A stretch of DNA of 64,000 nucleotides from Osedax fenrisi (taxonomy: Eukaryota; Annelida; Polychaeta; Sabellida; Siboglinidae). The stretch spans positions 86,685,995-86,749,994 of the forward strand of contig OZ025240.1 of assembly GCA_964019155.1 (NCBI GenBank). The letters run 5' to 3'. Position numbers and translations under genes: made by a program. Position 1 is the stretch's first letter. Every line of letters begins with the position of its first letter. The notes under the pieces were generated by a model. The model saw only the letters and a list, made by a program, of their open reading frames with translations, made no database searches and was not told the origin of the DNA. Below, piece after piece: positions 12,043 to 22,779 of the stretch.

Positions 12043-12570
12043 GCAATAAGTTGGGAATTGTTGAGGGGTTCACAGAACCTGACTTGAAAGGGTGAGTTTT
12101 TTAGGAGGTGGAGAGAGCGGATAACAGTGTTTTTTGAATGATGATCAAGATAGGTGATGGATATGGGTTTTGGTAGGTTGGAGGAGGAGTTAGGTGAGTG
12201 TGGGATACAGTGAGAGTGTATATGTGGTTGGGAGTGGATATTGATGGAGGCAAAAAGCTTTTTCAGGTATGCTGTATCGTTACCTGTTTCATTTGCTCCA
12301 ATGATTGTATGCGAGATAGTTGGTAATTTACCGACAAGAAAGTTAATAAGTGGAGTGTTGGGGGGGGTTATTAATTCTTTTCCATACTATTTTATCAGAT
12401 TTGGGGTGGAGTAGGGGAGGTATGAATGAGCGGTGAAGGTTATTAAACGAGGGGGGTTTATCAATGGAAGTGATGTATTGTAATCGTTTAGTGGTAACAG
12501 GGGATAGGCGAGTGGGGATAGTAAGGATGGTAGGAAAAGTGGATGAGTTGGGGGGTGACTGGGGTATGGA

Positions 12571-12924
12571 CTATGATATAGTTTGGGAAGAAGGGTTGGG
12601 TGGTGGGGTGAGCGGTGAAGATGTAAAAAAAGTGGGTTGTGGAGATAGGTGGGGTGCAGGGGAATTATTTGTATACATGGGAGAGGTTTGGGAGGAGCTA
12701 TTGGAGAGTATCTTACGTTGGGACGGTCTAGAGTCAGTTCTACAGTTGGTGCAAAACCAGTAGAAACCAGATTTTTGGAGGGCAGTCATTTTGTTAAGGG
12801 TAGATTTGGGGAGTTTGGAACATGATTGGCAAATCCACTTATGGCAATGGTTACATTCCGTGAGTGACGTGGCTATAGTGTTACATGAGGAGCATGTGAA
12901 GTCAGTGTGGATGGAGTCAGTCAT
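12571..12924 (-). CDS. LINE ORF1 N-terminus, PHD-like zinc finger
   Basis: Begins with ATG at 12924-12922. The first 55 residues form a Cys4-His-Cys3-like cluster: FTCSSCNTIA, ECNHCHKWICQSCSK, then FYWFCTNC. This is the PHD-like finger found in ORF1 of several CR1/L2-group elements. After residue 117 the frame stops. Low-complexity Ser/Thr/Pro-rich sequence in other frames continues toward ORF2 at 12042, so ORF1 is probably frameshifted. The expected function is nucleic-acid or chromatin binding in the element RNP. Confidence 0.75.
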   Translation of the reverse strand: MTDSIHTDFTCSSCNTIATSLTECNHCHKWICQSCSKLPKSTLNKMTALQKSGFYWFCTNCRTDSRPSQRKILSNSSSQTSPMYTNNSPAPHLSPQPTFFTSSPLTPPPNPSSQTIS

Positions 12925-12964
12925 AATCGGGGGTAGAAGTGGTTTAGTGGAAGTAAATAGTAAT

Positions 12965-13982
12965 AAATATTGGACTTAGCTTGATTATGGGTAATAAAGT
13001 TAAAATTAAATAAATACAAATTTTTTAATTTAAAAGTTGTTGTTGTTATTGTTGTGTTGTCATGCGAACAGGATTTTAAATATTTGTATTAATAATCATT
13101 TATATGATAATTATATTCTCTTATTAATGTATAAATAAAACACATATAACATAAAATATAATGTAGTTATGTAGTTTAAATAAAAGTAATTTCTGAATAA
13201 AGCATTTAATCAAAGTTAAATTGAATATAAATACGATTATCACGATAATATAAATATTGAATTCATCAAAAAGGTTTGTTGTAAAATTAACCTATATTCA
13301 TATTAAACTACTCTATTTAATTATAATAATATATTAATATAGTATATTTATTATATTTTTATAGAAAAACTATTGATATTTCAATAAATAATATAAAACT
13401 TAAAAACTATTATATACTATATAAATTATATAGGTTATACAAAATGTAATGGACGGTAGGTAACAATTAAATAACTATAAATAACAAAGTTCATGTGTGT
13501 CTCTCAATGCGTGCGTCGCGCTAATATAGTATTCGTAGTTACTAATTACTTTGTATAGGCAATTGTATATAAAGCAGCTAAAAAAAACTAAGAAAGAAAT
13601 CAACTAGAATAATCTTTGATGATCTTATAAAAAATCACTTCGAAAAATGCGATGTTTTATTCGACATCGCATCGTGCAACTGCAAAGTCATCGAGAACTG
13701 CCGATGTACAAATACAAACTAATAATTATAAAAAAATTAATTATTAAATATGTTTATAATTATATGTTACATATAACAAAATATCTTGAACTTAATTTAT
13801 ATTTAGAAAAAAACCACAAATATTTATAATATATTATAATATATTTTATAAAATAAGGATTCATCTATATGGATGAATAAGTATATAATGATTTTATATA
13901 ATTATTTATAAGTTGTAATGATTAGCTTAGCTATGTGATAACATATGATTACTAATGATGTAAGTGTGCACTTTTTACAAAG
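12965..13982. other. AT-rich spacer with small hairpin
   Basis: No protein similarity seen. A 7-bp stem GCGATGT/ACATCGC lies at about 13648-13670 in a short less AT-rich patch. A longer open frame at 13647-13829 is low complexity after its first 30 codons and is not supported as a gene. Confidence 0.5.
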
Positions 13983-14920
13983 TAACAGTATGTTCGTACT
14001 ATATATTTGAAAAGTACGGTTCGTTCGTACTAGATATTTGAAAAGTACGGTTCGTTCGTACTAGATATTTGAAAAGTACGGTTCGTTCGTAATAGATATT
14101 TGAAAAGTACGGTTCGTTCGTATTAGATATTTGAAAAGTACGGTTCGCTCGTACTAGATATTTGAAAAGTACGGTTCGCTATTACTAGATATTTGAAAAG
14201 TACGGTTCGCTATTACTAGATATTTGAAAAGTACGGTTCGCTCGTACTAGATATTTGAAAAGTACGGTTCTTTCGTAATAGATATTTGAAAAGTACGGTT
14301 CGTTCGTAATAGATATTTGAAAAGTACGGTTCGCTCGTACTAGATATTTGAAAAGTACGGTTCGCTCGTACTAGATATTTGAAAAGTACGGTTCGCTCGT
14401 ACTAGATATTTGAAAAGTACGGTTCGCTCGTACTAGATATTTGAAAAGTACGGTTCGTTCATAATAGATATTTGAAAAGTACGGTTCGCTCGTACTAGAT
14501 ATTTGAAAAGTACGATTCGTTCGTAATAGATATTTGAAAAGTACGGTTCGTTCGTAATAGATATTTGAAAAGTACGGTTCGCTCGTACTAGATATTTGAA
14601 AAGTACGGTTCGCTCGTACTAGATATTTGAAAAGTACGGTTCGCTCGTACTAGATATTTGAAAAGTACGGTTCGCTCGTACTAGATATTTGAAAAGTACG
14701 GTTCGTTCATAATAGATATTTGAAAAGTACGGTTCGCTCGTACTAGATATTTGAAAAGTACGGTTCGTTCGTATTAGATATTTGAAAAGTACGGTTCGTT
14801 CGTAATATATATTTGAAAAGTACGATTCGCTCGTACTAGATATTTGAAAAGTACGGTTCGTTCGTATTAGATATTTGAAAAGTACGGTTCGTTCGTAATA
14901 TATATTTTAAAAGTACGGTT
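13983..14920. repeat. 31-bp minisatellite with nested higher-order units
   Basis: About 30 head-to-tail copies of a 31-bp unit containing TTTGAAAAGTACGGTTCG. Units differ in the segment after GGTT (CTCGTACTAG, TTCGTAATAG, TTCATAATAG, CTATTACTAG, TTCGTATTAG). The variant order repeats in two nested ways. An eight-unit block (248 bp) occurs at 14262-14509 and 14510-14757. A three-unit block (93 bp) occurs at 14727-14819 and 14820-14912. This is satellite-like growth by unequal exchange. Confidence 0.93.
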
Positions 14921-14924
14921 CAAT

Positions 14925-16136
14925 TGGTTCGAAATTTTTATTTTTATAATTTATAAATCAACTTTAATATATTTATATATACTTCTTATAATACATTTAC
15001 ATTTATATAATATGAAAAAAAAATAATATCAAGCTTTTTAATATTTCCCTATTAATGTAATTGTACAGTTATGAATATTTCTTAAATGTATAGTCATAAA
15101 TAAATATAAATTGAATGTGTTAATATAGGCACTTAATACATTATGAATCTACAATCAAACTATTAACTATGTATATATATAAATAATATGATATAAACAA
15201 TTCTGTGATTTATATTTTATGTTATTGTGATTTAGTAAATATTTGAAAATATAAAATCTTATATGATTTTTATTTATTTTAAAATTTATATTAAAATTAG
15301 AAACTATGCTCCGATTCCAAAAAAAAGATTTATGTGTGTCAATGATATTAAGGTATCATTAAAAAATAAATAAAATTAAAAAAAAAAGTAACCACAAAAA
15401 TATATTTGAGATCTAAATTTTTTTAAGATTTTTCACTAAAAAAGTGCATATAAGGTAATATTTTGATCATGTTTTTATTAAATATCACAATATTAACATA
15501 ATATGCCTCCTTCAATATTAATATATATATTCATTAGTTTTTTTACTCATTATTTAATGTTAGTACATAATAACATGGACACATTTTTTTTTTTTATCCT
15601 AGAAATTATTAAAAATTCTTGGAAATAAAACAACAAAAAATAAAATGTATTATTTGTTATTAAATTTATATTTATATATATATATATATATTATTGACAC
15701 AAAAAAGTGTGTATCTACCATGGTAGTATAATGTAATAAAAATGGTAAACAAATGTACGCCTATTCACCCCATTATAAATTTCCTATATTCCCCATGTTA
15801 AATTTCTAGGCCTTCCTGCCTAATTTTCTAATTGAGCGATTTCAATTTTTTTTTCGTAGTTCATTTATTAATGATCTCTTCTAGGTAGACGTATGCGTTT
15901 CAATTCCCATTTTAGGAAAAATATACTCTAAAAACCGCATTAACTCATGCCTCGAGTGAACTTTGTTATTTATAGTTATTTAATTTTTGCCTACTGTCCG
16001 TATTCCCCAATGTAATGTGACATTACAAATATATAGCGATCGATACTTAGTAGTTTCACACTATGAGTGTATAATATAATTATTATAATGAAAATATATA
16101 CGTGAGATAATAATAAGACAATATAACATTTATAAA

Positions 16137-16177
<41 letters not shown>

Positions 16178-16290
16178 ATAATTATATATATAATACTGGT
16201 AATATTATATTAAACTTATATTAAATATAAGTTATAATATAATAATATTATAATATTATATATTATAATATTATGTAGGATATATTACAG
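14925..16290. other. AT-rich spacer
   Basis: No coding sequence recognised. It contains poly-A and poly-T runs, (TA)n at about 15674-15690 and 16140-16170, and one isolated CTGTCCGTATTCCCC at about 15995 that recalls the end motif of the MITE at 62.3 kb. Confidence 0.5.
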
Positions 16291-16426
16291 AATTTGTTAT
16301 AATATATTTAACTTCTATATTATAGAATATATAACCATTTTTCATTCGGATCTAGTCAATATTAAATATTGACTAGATCCGAATGACAAATGGTTATATA
16401 GAAGTTAAAATATATTATAACAAATT
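16291..16426. repeat. Long palindrome (fold-back element)
   Basis: Two arms of about 63-70 bp pair almost perfectly around a centre near 16361. The left arm begins AATTTGTTATAATATATT, and the right arm ends with its complement at 16426. The inner 20 bp (GGATCTAGTCAATATT and its complement) match fully. The left arm carries an extra 12-bp AT block. It could be a fold-back transposon remnant or a simple inverted duplication. Confidence 0.85.
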
Positions 16427-16765
16427 ATGTAATTATTACAGTAATATAATTAATATATTACATATTTAATAAATATATTACATATTTAATAAATATACTT
16501 GTATATAATAATAGTATAATTATTATATAATAACAATATATTCGTTATATAATAATAAAATAATAGAATATTTAATAAATGATTTATAAATAATAATGAT
16601 AACATTTATTGGTGTTTAAAATGTTTGATTATTGTATCATTTTATTTTCTGAATGATTTATTAATTTAGTTATTTGAAATATTCTAATTTGTATGTATTT
16701 ATCTATTATAATAATTATTAGAATAACTTATTTACTAATATATATTTAATCTTATTTTTCTTATT

Positions 16766-16955
16766 TAGTAATATTATATGACTTATGTATATTAAATTTA
16801 CATTGTCGGACTGCAAACTGTGCTTATAAAGCTATCGGACGACGTCCATATAGAAGATTTATTATTATTATACGACTTATTTAGTAATCTTATATAGCTT
16901 ATTTAGTAATATTAAATGACTTATTTAGTAATCTTATATAACTTATTTAAGTCGA
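16766..16955. repeat. Short tandem repeat ACTTATTTAGTAAT
   Basis: Five or so imperfect copies of a 25-28 bp unit containing CTTATTTAGTAAT. One further copy lies at 17161-17177, after the LINE fragment, suggesting the LINE piece landed inside the array. Confidence 0.6.
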
Positions 16956-16956
16956 A

Positions 16957-17153
16957 AGTTATATTTCAAGGTACCGTAAATAGTACAAGAAGAAGAGAAC
17001 GTCCAAGGATGAAATGGTCTGATAACATACAAGACTGGTCGGGCTCAATCTTTGTGAATCCATGCGGGCGACAAACGACAAAGTAAAATGGAGAAATATT
17101 GTGAGAAAATCATCAGCACACCTATGGCTCAAAGCCACGGGATATTAAAGCAG
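16957..17153 (+). pseudogene. LINE ORF2 C-terminal tail fragment
   Basis: Plus-strand frames give TRRRERPRMKWSDNIQDW, then after a one-base shift near 17055 ATNDKVKWRNIVRKSS and a stop at about 17153. The pattern R-G/E-R-P-x-x-x-W-x-D-x-I-x-x-W followed by D-x-x-x-W-R-x-I-V is the usual extreme C-terminus of many invertebrate LINE ORF2 proteins. The rest of the element is absent. Confidence 0.75.
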
Positions 17154-17185
17154 GTAAAAATGACTTATTTAGTAATAGTATATGA

Positions 17186-17765
17186 TAGTGATGGGAATTT
17201 TAAAAAAATCTGGGTTTCGAAACAGTTGCACTCAAAAAATTTAGGTTTTAGTTTAAGTTTCGTTGAGAACAATAAAGTTTCAGTTTCGATTAAATTACAC
17301 ATGTTTCGAAACTAATTTGAACTATTAACTAAAGTAAGTAAATAAATTAACAAACTATTTATGTTGACTATACAATGTATACATATTATAGTATACTATG
17401 TAACTATCATGGTTTTATTTTTGATAGTAAGACATAGATGTTTTATCGATTAGATCTCAAGTGTATGTCGATCTTCATCCTTCAATTTACACAACTTAAC
17501 AACTATTAGAATTTGTTTACCATATAACATTTGTAAACTCATATTGAATCTAAAGTCCTATCTTGTATTAAGTACTGTAATTCTTTATATCACAGATTTC
17601 CTTTATATTCTATATATTGCATAAATAGAGTTAAACGGTATTCAGTACGCTTACTAATTCGCATAAAATTATTTGATCATGCTTGCAGTTCCGAAAAATT
17701 ATATGGCATAAAATGGATATCTGGCAGATTTATAAACCCAGATTTTTGTAAAATTCCCATAACTA
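17186..17765. mobile_element. Non-autonomous hAT-like MITE (580 bp)
   Basis: Inverted ends of about 32 bp: the left TAGTGATGGGAATTTT and the right, read in reverse complement, TAGTTATGGGAATTTT, both continuing into AAATCTGGGTTT. The TAGTG start and short non-coding interior fit hAT-derived MITEs. Flanking 8-mers do not match well (GTATATGA and GCATATAG), so the target-site duplication is eroded. An ORF inside (17088-17315) is chance. Confidence 0.75.
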
Positions 17766-18475
17766 GCATATAGGCACCTATAGTATAGCATATATGTACC
17801 TCTAGTGTAGCATATAGGCACCTCTAGTGTAGCATATAGGCACCTCTAGTGTAGCATATAGGCATCTCTAGTATACCATATAGGCACCTCTAGTGTAGCA
17901 TATAGGCACCTCTAGTGTAGAATATAGGCATCTCTAGTATACCATATAGGCACCTCTAGTGTAGCATATAGGCACATCTAGTGTAGCATATAGACACCTC
18001 TAGTGTAGCATATAGGCACCTTTAGTGTAACATATAGGTATATCTAGCCTATAGGCACCTCTAGTGTAGCATATAGGCACCTCTAGTGTAGCATTAGGCA
18101 CCTCTAATATAACCTATAGTCACCTTTAGTGTATCCGATAGGTATCTCTAGTGTAGCCTAGAGGCACCTCTAGTGTAACATATAGGTATATCTAGCCTAT
18201 AGGCACCTCTAGTGTAGCATATAGGTACATCTAGCATATAGGCACCTCTAGTGTAGCATTAGGCACCTCTAATATAGCCTATAGGCACCTCTAGTGTAGC
18301 CTATATGCACCTCTAGTGTAGCATATAGGTACATCTAGCATATAGGCACCTCTAGTGTAGCATTAGGCACCTCTAATATAGCCTATAGGCACCTCTAGTG
18401 TAGCCTATAGGCACCTCTAGTGTAGCATATAGGCATCTCTAGTGTAGCATATAGGTACATTTAACATATAGGCTG
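17766..18475. repeat. 22-bp minisatellite
   Basis: Over 30 copies of a 22-bp unit built on TAGGCACCTCTAGTGTAGC. Variant units (GGTACATCTAGC, GGCACCTCTAATATAGC, GGCATCTCTAGTATACC) recur in order. A block of about 115-120 bp is repeated near 18195 and 18310. The array starts exactly at the right end of the hAT MITE. Confidence 0.9.
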
Positions 18476-18510
18476 TGCTTATAAAGCAATAGGCAGTCCA
18501 TATAGATTGT
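18472..18510. repeat. Dispersed 40-bp repeat at array edge (partner 16811-16858)
   Basis: CTGTGCTTATAAAGCAAT with CAGTCCATATAGA here matches CTGTGCTTATAAAGCTAT with CGTCCATATAGAA at 16811-16858. The two copies bracket the region holding the LINE tail, the MITE and the 22-bp array. Confidence 0.6.
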
Positions 18511-18524
18511 TTAGTTATATTATA

Positions 18525-19208
18525 TGATTTTTATAATATATACAACATGTACATTTTCCATATCAGTTTATCATGTATATAATATCGCAACAAGTATTTT
18601 TAATTTGACTTTATATTCAGTAATCAAAATAAAATGGTATAATTTTCGATACAGACCGATAATACTCACGAATTGATATTAAATGATACTATATCTATAT
18701 AAATATATATATATATATATAATAATTTGGCGCCGGTTATCTGTATTCATATTTTGTATTAATTTAATTTTATATTTGTATTTAGATTATTTATGAAAAA
18801 CGTATTTGTATTTTATCTACAAAACCTATAATACTTACAGTATGCTCAGAATATTCCTTGACCCGAGCAAAGCTTAAAGATTTGGCAACACTTTGTAACG
18901 AAAGTGCTGAATGAAATAACCCACCAGCTATATCTTAACCAGGTTTTTTTTATTGAAACGCGAATCGTGGTAAATAATAATAACGATTTTGAGAAGCAAA
19001 TATATAAATCCATATCTACGCAAATTGATTAGTATTCATACATCCCAATGCTATTAGCAGTATCGAAATCGACTTAGGTATGCCGCGATTTGCATAGTAC
19101 AATGATTTCATTGCTCTATTAAATAACATGCAATATAAATTAGCTTTAACTCACATAGATATTTATAGAATTAAAAACTAACATATCCTATTGCTTTGTT
19201 ATATATTA
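18525..19208. other. Spacer, moderately AT-rich
   Basis: 18830-19100 is less AT-rich than its surroundings (for example CTTGACCCGAGCAAAGC) but has no open frame or recognised repeat. The rest is AT-rich with a (TA)n at about 18702-18721. Confidence 0.4.
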
Positions 19209-19705
19209 GTAATGAACCATCGATATAAAGAAAGTGGATAAGCAATTGACACACGGAATGCATGTTAAAGATAGATACGTGAAAGGCACTTTTATCGATA
19301 AATTATAACAAAATGGTATCAGTAATTTTTATTGGATATTAGTCATATTATATATGTCAAATATTAAAACAGTAGACTTTTCGTCGAAATAGATTAAAGT
19401 GACTTCTATCCATATCAATGGATTTAGATTATAAATATCAATAAAATAGTATGAAATATTTAATTTAAATGCACAAAATTACGAGGAATATTGATATGAT
19501 GTTTTATAAATATATAATTTTATTTTTAATATAAATAGTACATTAAAATTGGTAATAATTATCAATATATATATGTATAAATAAATAATATTATAAATAA
19601 AAAGTAGTGGTCAGATAGTGGATTTTGACTGCAGCACCCGTAGCGGATAGTGCCATACACTTAATTCAATTGCTTATCCACTTTCTTTATATCAATGTAA
19701 TGAAC
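19209..19705. mobile_element. MITE with perfect 9-bp target-site duplication
   Basis: Flanking direct repeats GTAATGAAC at 19209-19217 and 19697-19705 enclose a 479-bp element. Its ends are inverted repeats of about 30 bp: GATATAAAGAAAGTGGATAA continuing to GCAATTGA at 19221-19248, and the complement at 19666-19693. The interior is non-coding. A 9-bp duplication with moderately long inverted ends suggests a Mutator-like origin, though 8-bp families (hAT, P) cannot be excluded. Confidence 0.88.
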
Positions 19706-20140
19706 ACATTTAAAATAATAATTGAAAGCATATAATTTTCATTTTAAAAGTTCATAGTTTGATACTAATTTACAATATAAATAACACAGAGTTCCAAAAA
19801 TTGGTCATATATAGGTGGGGATGTTGGTTTTTGTGTACAAAATAGAAGTACATAATTTCGCGTGAGTGTTATATCTTTCTTTAGAAAAATCGTAGATAAT
19901 AATATCTATATTATACATTATTATAGTTTTTTTTTCGATTTCTATCTTAATATATATTTTCAATATTTTTAGTAACAGTATCATGTATAGATAAATATAT
20001 TATGATTACATAATAATCAAGAGCTGTTTTAAATAATAAATATAATAATTGTTTTATAAAAATTAATGTACTAATCATAATGGTCAATATATTTATTTAT
20101 AATATCCTAATACATTCATATATTTCTCTATATAGGATTT
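19706..20140. other. AT-rich spacer
   Basis: Nothing recognised. Confidence 0.4.
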
Positions 20141-20445
20141 GTAGGATACTGTTGGGGCAATAAAGAGAAACTGGTGAGAGATGTTCTTCTCTGGATGTCA
20201 TCGCATGAGTGATGTCTTGTATCCTGATGTCCAATAAATAACTATATACAAACGTTGATGGGCGATGTATATACAGTCAGGAGCCCTACCAAATATGATG
20301 AGCGATAGAAATGATCTGAGAACGCGTGTCATGGTGTAACGATAAAGCTCAACCTGGTAAGTAAAGTTAGTATATGTATATATCTATCAATTAATGTTTT
20401 GTTCACAAATCCATATTGCATCTATTTCCACCTGCCCTACTACAG
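20141..20445. other. Less AT-rich island of unknown nature
   Basis: A 300-bp block with near-normal base composition begins TGTTGGGGCAATAAAGAG and ends CCTGCCCTACTACA. It contains AATAAA twice. The TG...CA ends recall a solo LTR, but the flanking 5-mers (GATAC and GTTAA) are not duplicated. No coding frame was seen. Confidence 0.3.
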
Positions 20446-20556
20446 TTAAATAACTTTTAGATCTATGGCGGTTATTTTATTTAGTTAAATTAATATCACT
20501 ATTTAATCGTATATTTAATATTTTTGTATAGCTCAAACTATCAGTCACCATATGAA

Positions 20557-20736
20557 AAATGTAATAATTAATATCAGTCACTATTATATAGTAGAAGACA
20601 GCGAAAAGGCTATGTATAATATTAATCAGTGGATATCTGATCATCGGTGAACCACTGGACATGGAAGCGACCTGAGACGATTTGTTATTGAAGCTAGTGA
20701 GAAATGTACCACTACGATTCATGAGTCATGGAACTA
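20557..20736 (+). pseudogene. Interrupted coding-like island
   Basis: One plus-strand frame reads 60 codons with a single internal TGA: NISHYYIVEDSEKAMYNINQ, then a TGA after ISDHR, then TTGHGSDLRRFVIEASEKC and a terminal TAA. Amino-acid composition is balanced, unlike chance frames in this AT-rich sequence. The family is not recognised. It could be a decayed exon or transposon fragment. Confidence 0.3.
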
Positions 20737-20739
20737 AAA

Positions 20740-22080
20740 TTTAGTTAGTAATAGTTGAATACCTATAATTCAGTGAATTTGATTCACTGATGGATTAATT
20801 AAAAATAAGAATATAAATAATATATTTTACTTTCGATAACTATTACTTTTACTTTGCAATATTAGATATAACTATTAAATTCTTTATAAAATGTGTATTT
20901 AATTAATAATTATTTTGATTTTTTCAAATATAAATATACTTTTAAATCCAAATAAGAATATAACTAAAATATATAAAATTACAAATAGAGCAGATCTGAT
21001 TTTTATCATTATTAAATTACTATTTTATAAAATGTATTTTATCATATACAAATGAATAAATATGTATATTTTTTATTCAAATACAATTACAAATGATAAA
21101 AATCTAATTTTAATAATTATGAAAACTTATTTAATCACATATGCATGTTTAATATATTATTCAAATATAGATACTCTAGAAAATACAAATATATTTCTGT
21201 TTAATAATTCAAATACAGAAAATCTGATTTTAGTAATTAATAAATTTCAAATATAATAATGTATATGATTAAATACAAATAATATTTGATATATTAATAT
21301 AATCTTATTCTAATATAAATACATTAGACAGTATATATTTACTAACAATTTAAATAAATGTCTGATTAATGATTCATATATTATATATTATATAATTACA
21401 CTAAATCTGATTTTTATATTTATGATCATTTATTTATTTAAAAATATATAAGTCATTTCTAACTATAAATACACACAAATACAAATAAATTTATGATTAT
21501 CAATATCAATCAAATACACCTAATCTGTTTTAGATAAATATTAAAATATTAATTTTGATATATTAAATATATATATTTATATAAGTTGTATTCATAAAAT
21601 AATAAATTTGTTTTAAAGGTATCATTAGTGTATCTTGACAACTAAACAAAAGTGATACAACGGAATTGATACAAGTTTAGTATATTTAATTATAAATTAA
21701 ACACATGTATCTATCATTAATTTATTATTGTTTTATAGCTGGATTATAAGTTATACATTTGATGACTAAAGGAAAGAGAAAGAAAAAAGATTTTATTATT
21801 GTAAATGTTCTATATATATTGTATATAAATATATATATTTTTGTTAATAATATATATGATATTAATATATTATGTTATATGTATATAGGTTAGTACTTAA
21901 TGTTAAAATAAATTGTATATTTGAAAAAATGATGTATAATATTTATTATTTAAATGTGTTTAATATTTATAATATAATTTTAAATAATATATAAAGTAGA
22001 ATTTAGAAATGTTTGCATAAATTATTAACTAATATTTGTTACTAGAATTTTTTTTATTTTGTAAATTTGTAAAAACCAAC
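20740..22080. other. AT-rich spacer
   Basis: No supported genes. A lysine-rich chance frame follows ATGACTAAAGGAAAG near 21760. (TA)-rich tracts are frequent. Confidence 0.4.
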
Positions 22081-22212
22081 ATTTATATTATAGAATTGAA
22101 ATAATAGAAATATAGAGTTTTTAAAAATGTTACTTAATTTTTACTTGTATTTATTTAATTACATTTAATCATAATTTAAAATATTAATGATTACTCCTAT
22201 TTTAAATATAGG

Positions 22213-22242
22213 AAAACAATGACAAAATCAGATACATGTGAC
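22213..22242 (+). CDS. Possible terminal exon, unknown gene
   Basis: An acceptor-like AAATATAG precedes GAAAACAATGAC. In phase 0 the short exon reads ENNDKIRYM and a TGA. The diverged copy at 26207-26236 reads ENNDDISNT and also TGA, with several of the differences at third codon positions. Alternatively phase 2 is open for 32 codons (KTMTKSDTCDLLQQLSENGE onward), but the second copy is not similar in that frame. Function unknown. Confidence 0.25.
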
Positions 22243-22434
22243 TTACTACAACAGCTGTCTGAGAATGGAGAACATTATTTCAAAGAGGTTCACTTGTTAT
22301 ATGTGTTAATATAATTATGTAAAATGACCATTTTATAATATTTAATATAAGACAATTTGTGATGACCTTAATTTATATATAATGTTTAATATTATAATTT
22401 ATATTATGTTTATGTAATGCTAATATAATAATAC

Positions 22435-22437
<3 letters not shown>

Positions 22438-22489
<52 letters not shown>
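22438..22489. repeat. (TA)n microsatellite, about 50 bp
   Basis: Pure AT dinucleotide run. Similar pure runs of 25-55 bp occur near 8352, 16143, 28400, 30143, 38340, 44458, 44868, 45139, 46448, 46686, 47163, 47394, 48096, 54089, 60161, 61819 and 62142. Confidence 0.95.
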
Positions 22490-22492
<3 letters not shown>

Positions 22493-22779
22493 TAGATTTT
22501 TCAAAAGAATAATTTAATATCAAAATATATTGTTACATAAATGAGCAAAAATAATATTAAAATTACTAATATTATAATAGACGAGTTATCCCTCTATCTC
22601 TCTCTCTTTGTATTAGACAATGTGTATATATTAATTGTATTTAAATATATTTTATTACTTAATAATTTATAATTTATAATTTAATATTTAACAATAATAT
22701 GTTTTTATTTAAATAACATTTAAATTAATACCTGATTAATAATTTATTTAAAATCTATCAATCACTATCAATCTTAAAT

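Larger units (their letters stand above)
8932..12960 (-). mobile_element. CR1-like LINE, nearly full length
   Basis: Minus-strand element with ORF1 (zinc finger), APE endonuclease, reverse transcriptase, C-terminal domain and a 3' tail reading (AAGT)n at 8955-8932. Its sense strand is rich in C and T, so the plus strand looks strikingly G-rich compared with the AT-rich surroundings. It sits at the 5' side of hAT 1. Its 3' 600 bp are repeated at 7357-7953 through the tandem duplication. The 5' end is not sharply defined. Confidence 0.9.

Noticed and set aside
10035..12979. Several plus-strand frames (10035-10229, 10602-10811, 11052-11264, 12464-12763, 12791-12979)
   Set aside because: They are antisense shadows of the minus-strand LINE ORFs.
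13983..18475. CRISPR-like arrays
   Set aside because: The repeats are contiguous tandem units without unique spacers in an intron-bearing genome; they are minisatellites.
20150..20444. Solo LTR (TGTTG...CTACA, 295 bp)
   Set aside because: No 5-bp duplication of the flanks and no second LTR or primer-binding site; left as an unexplained island.
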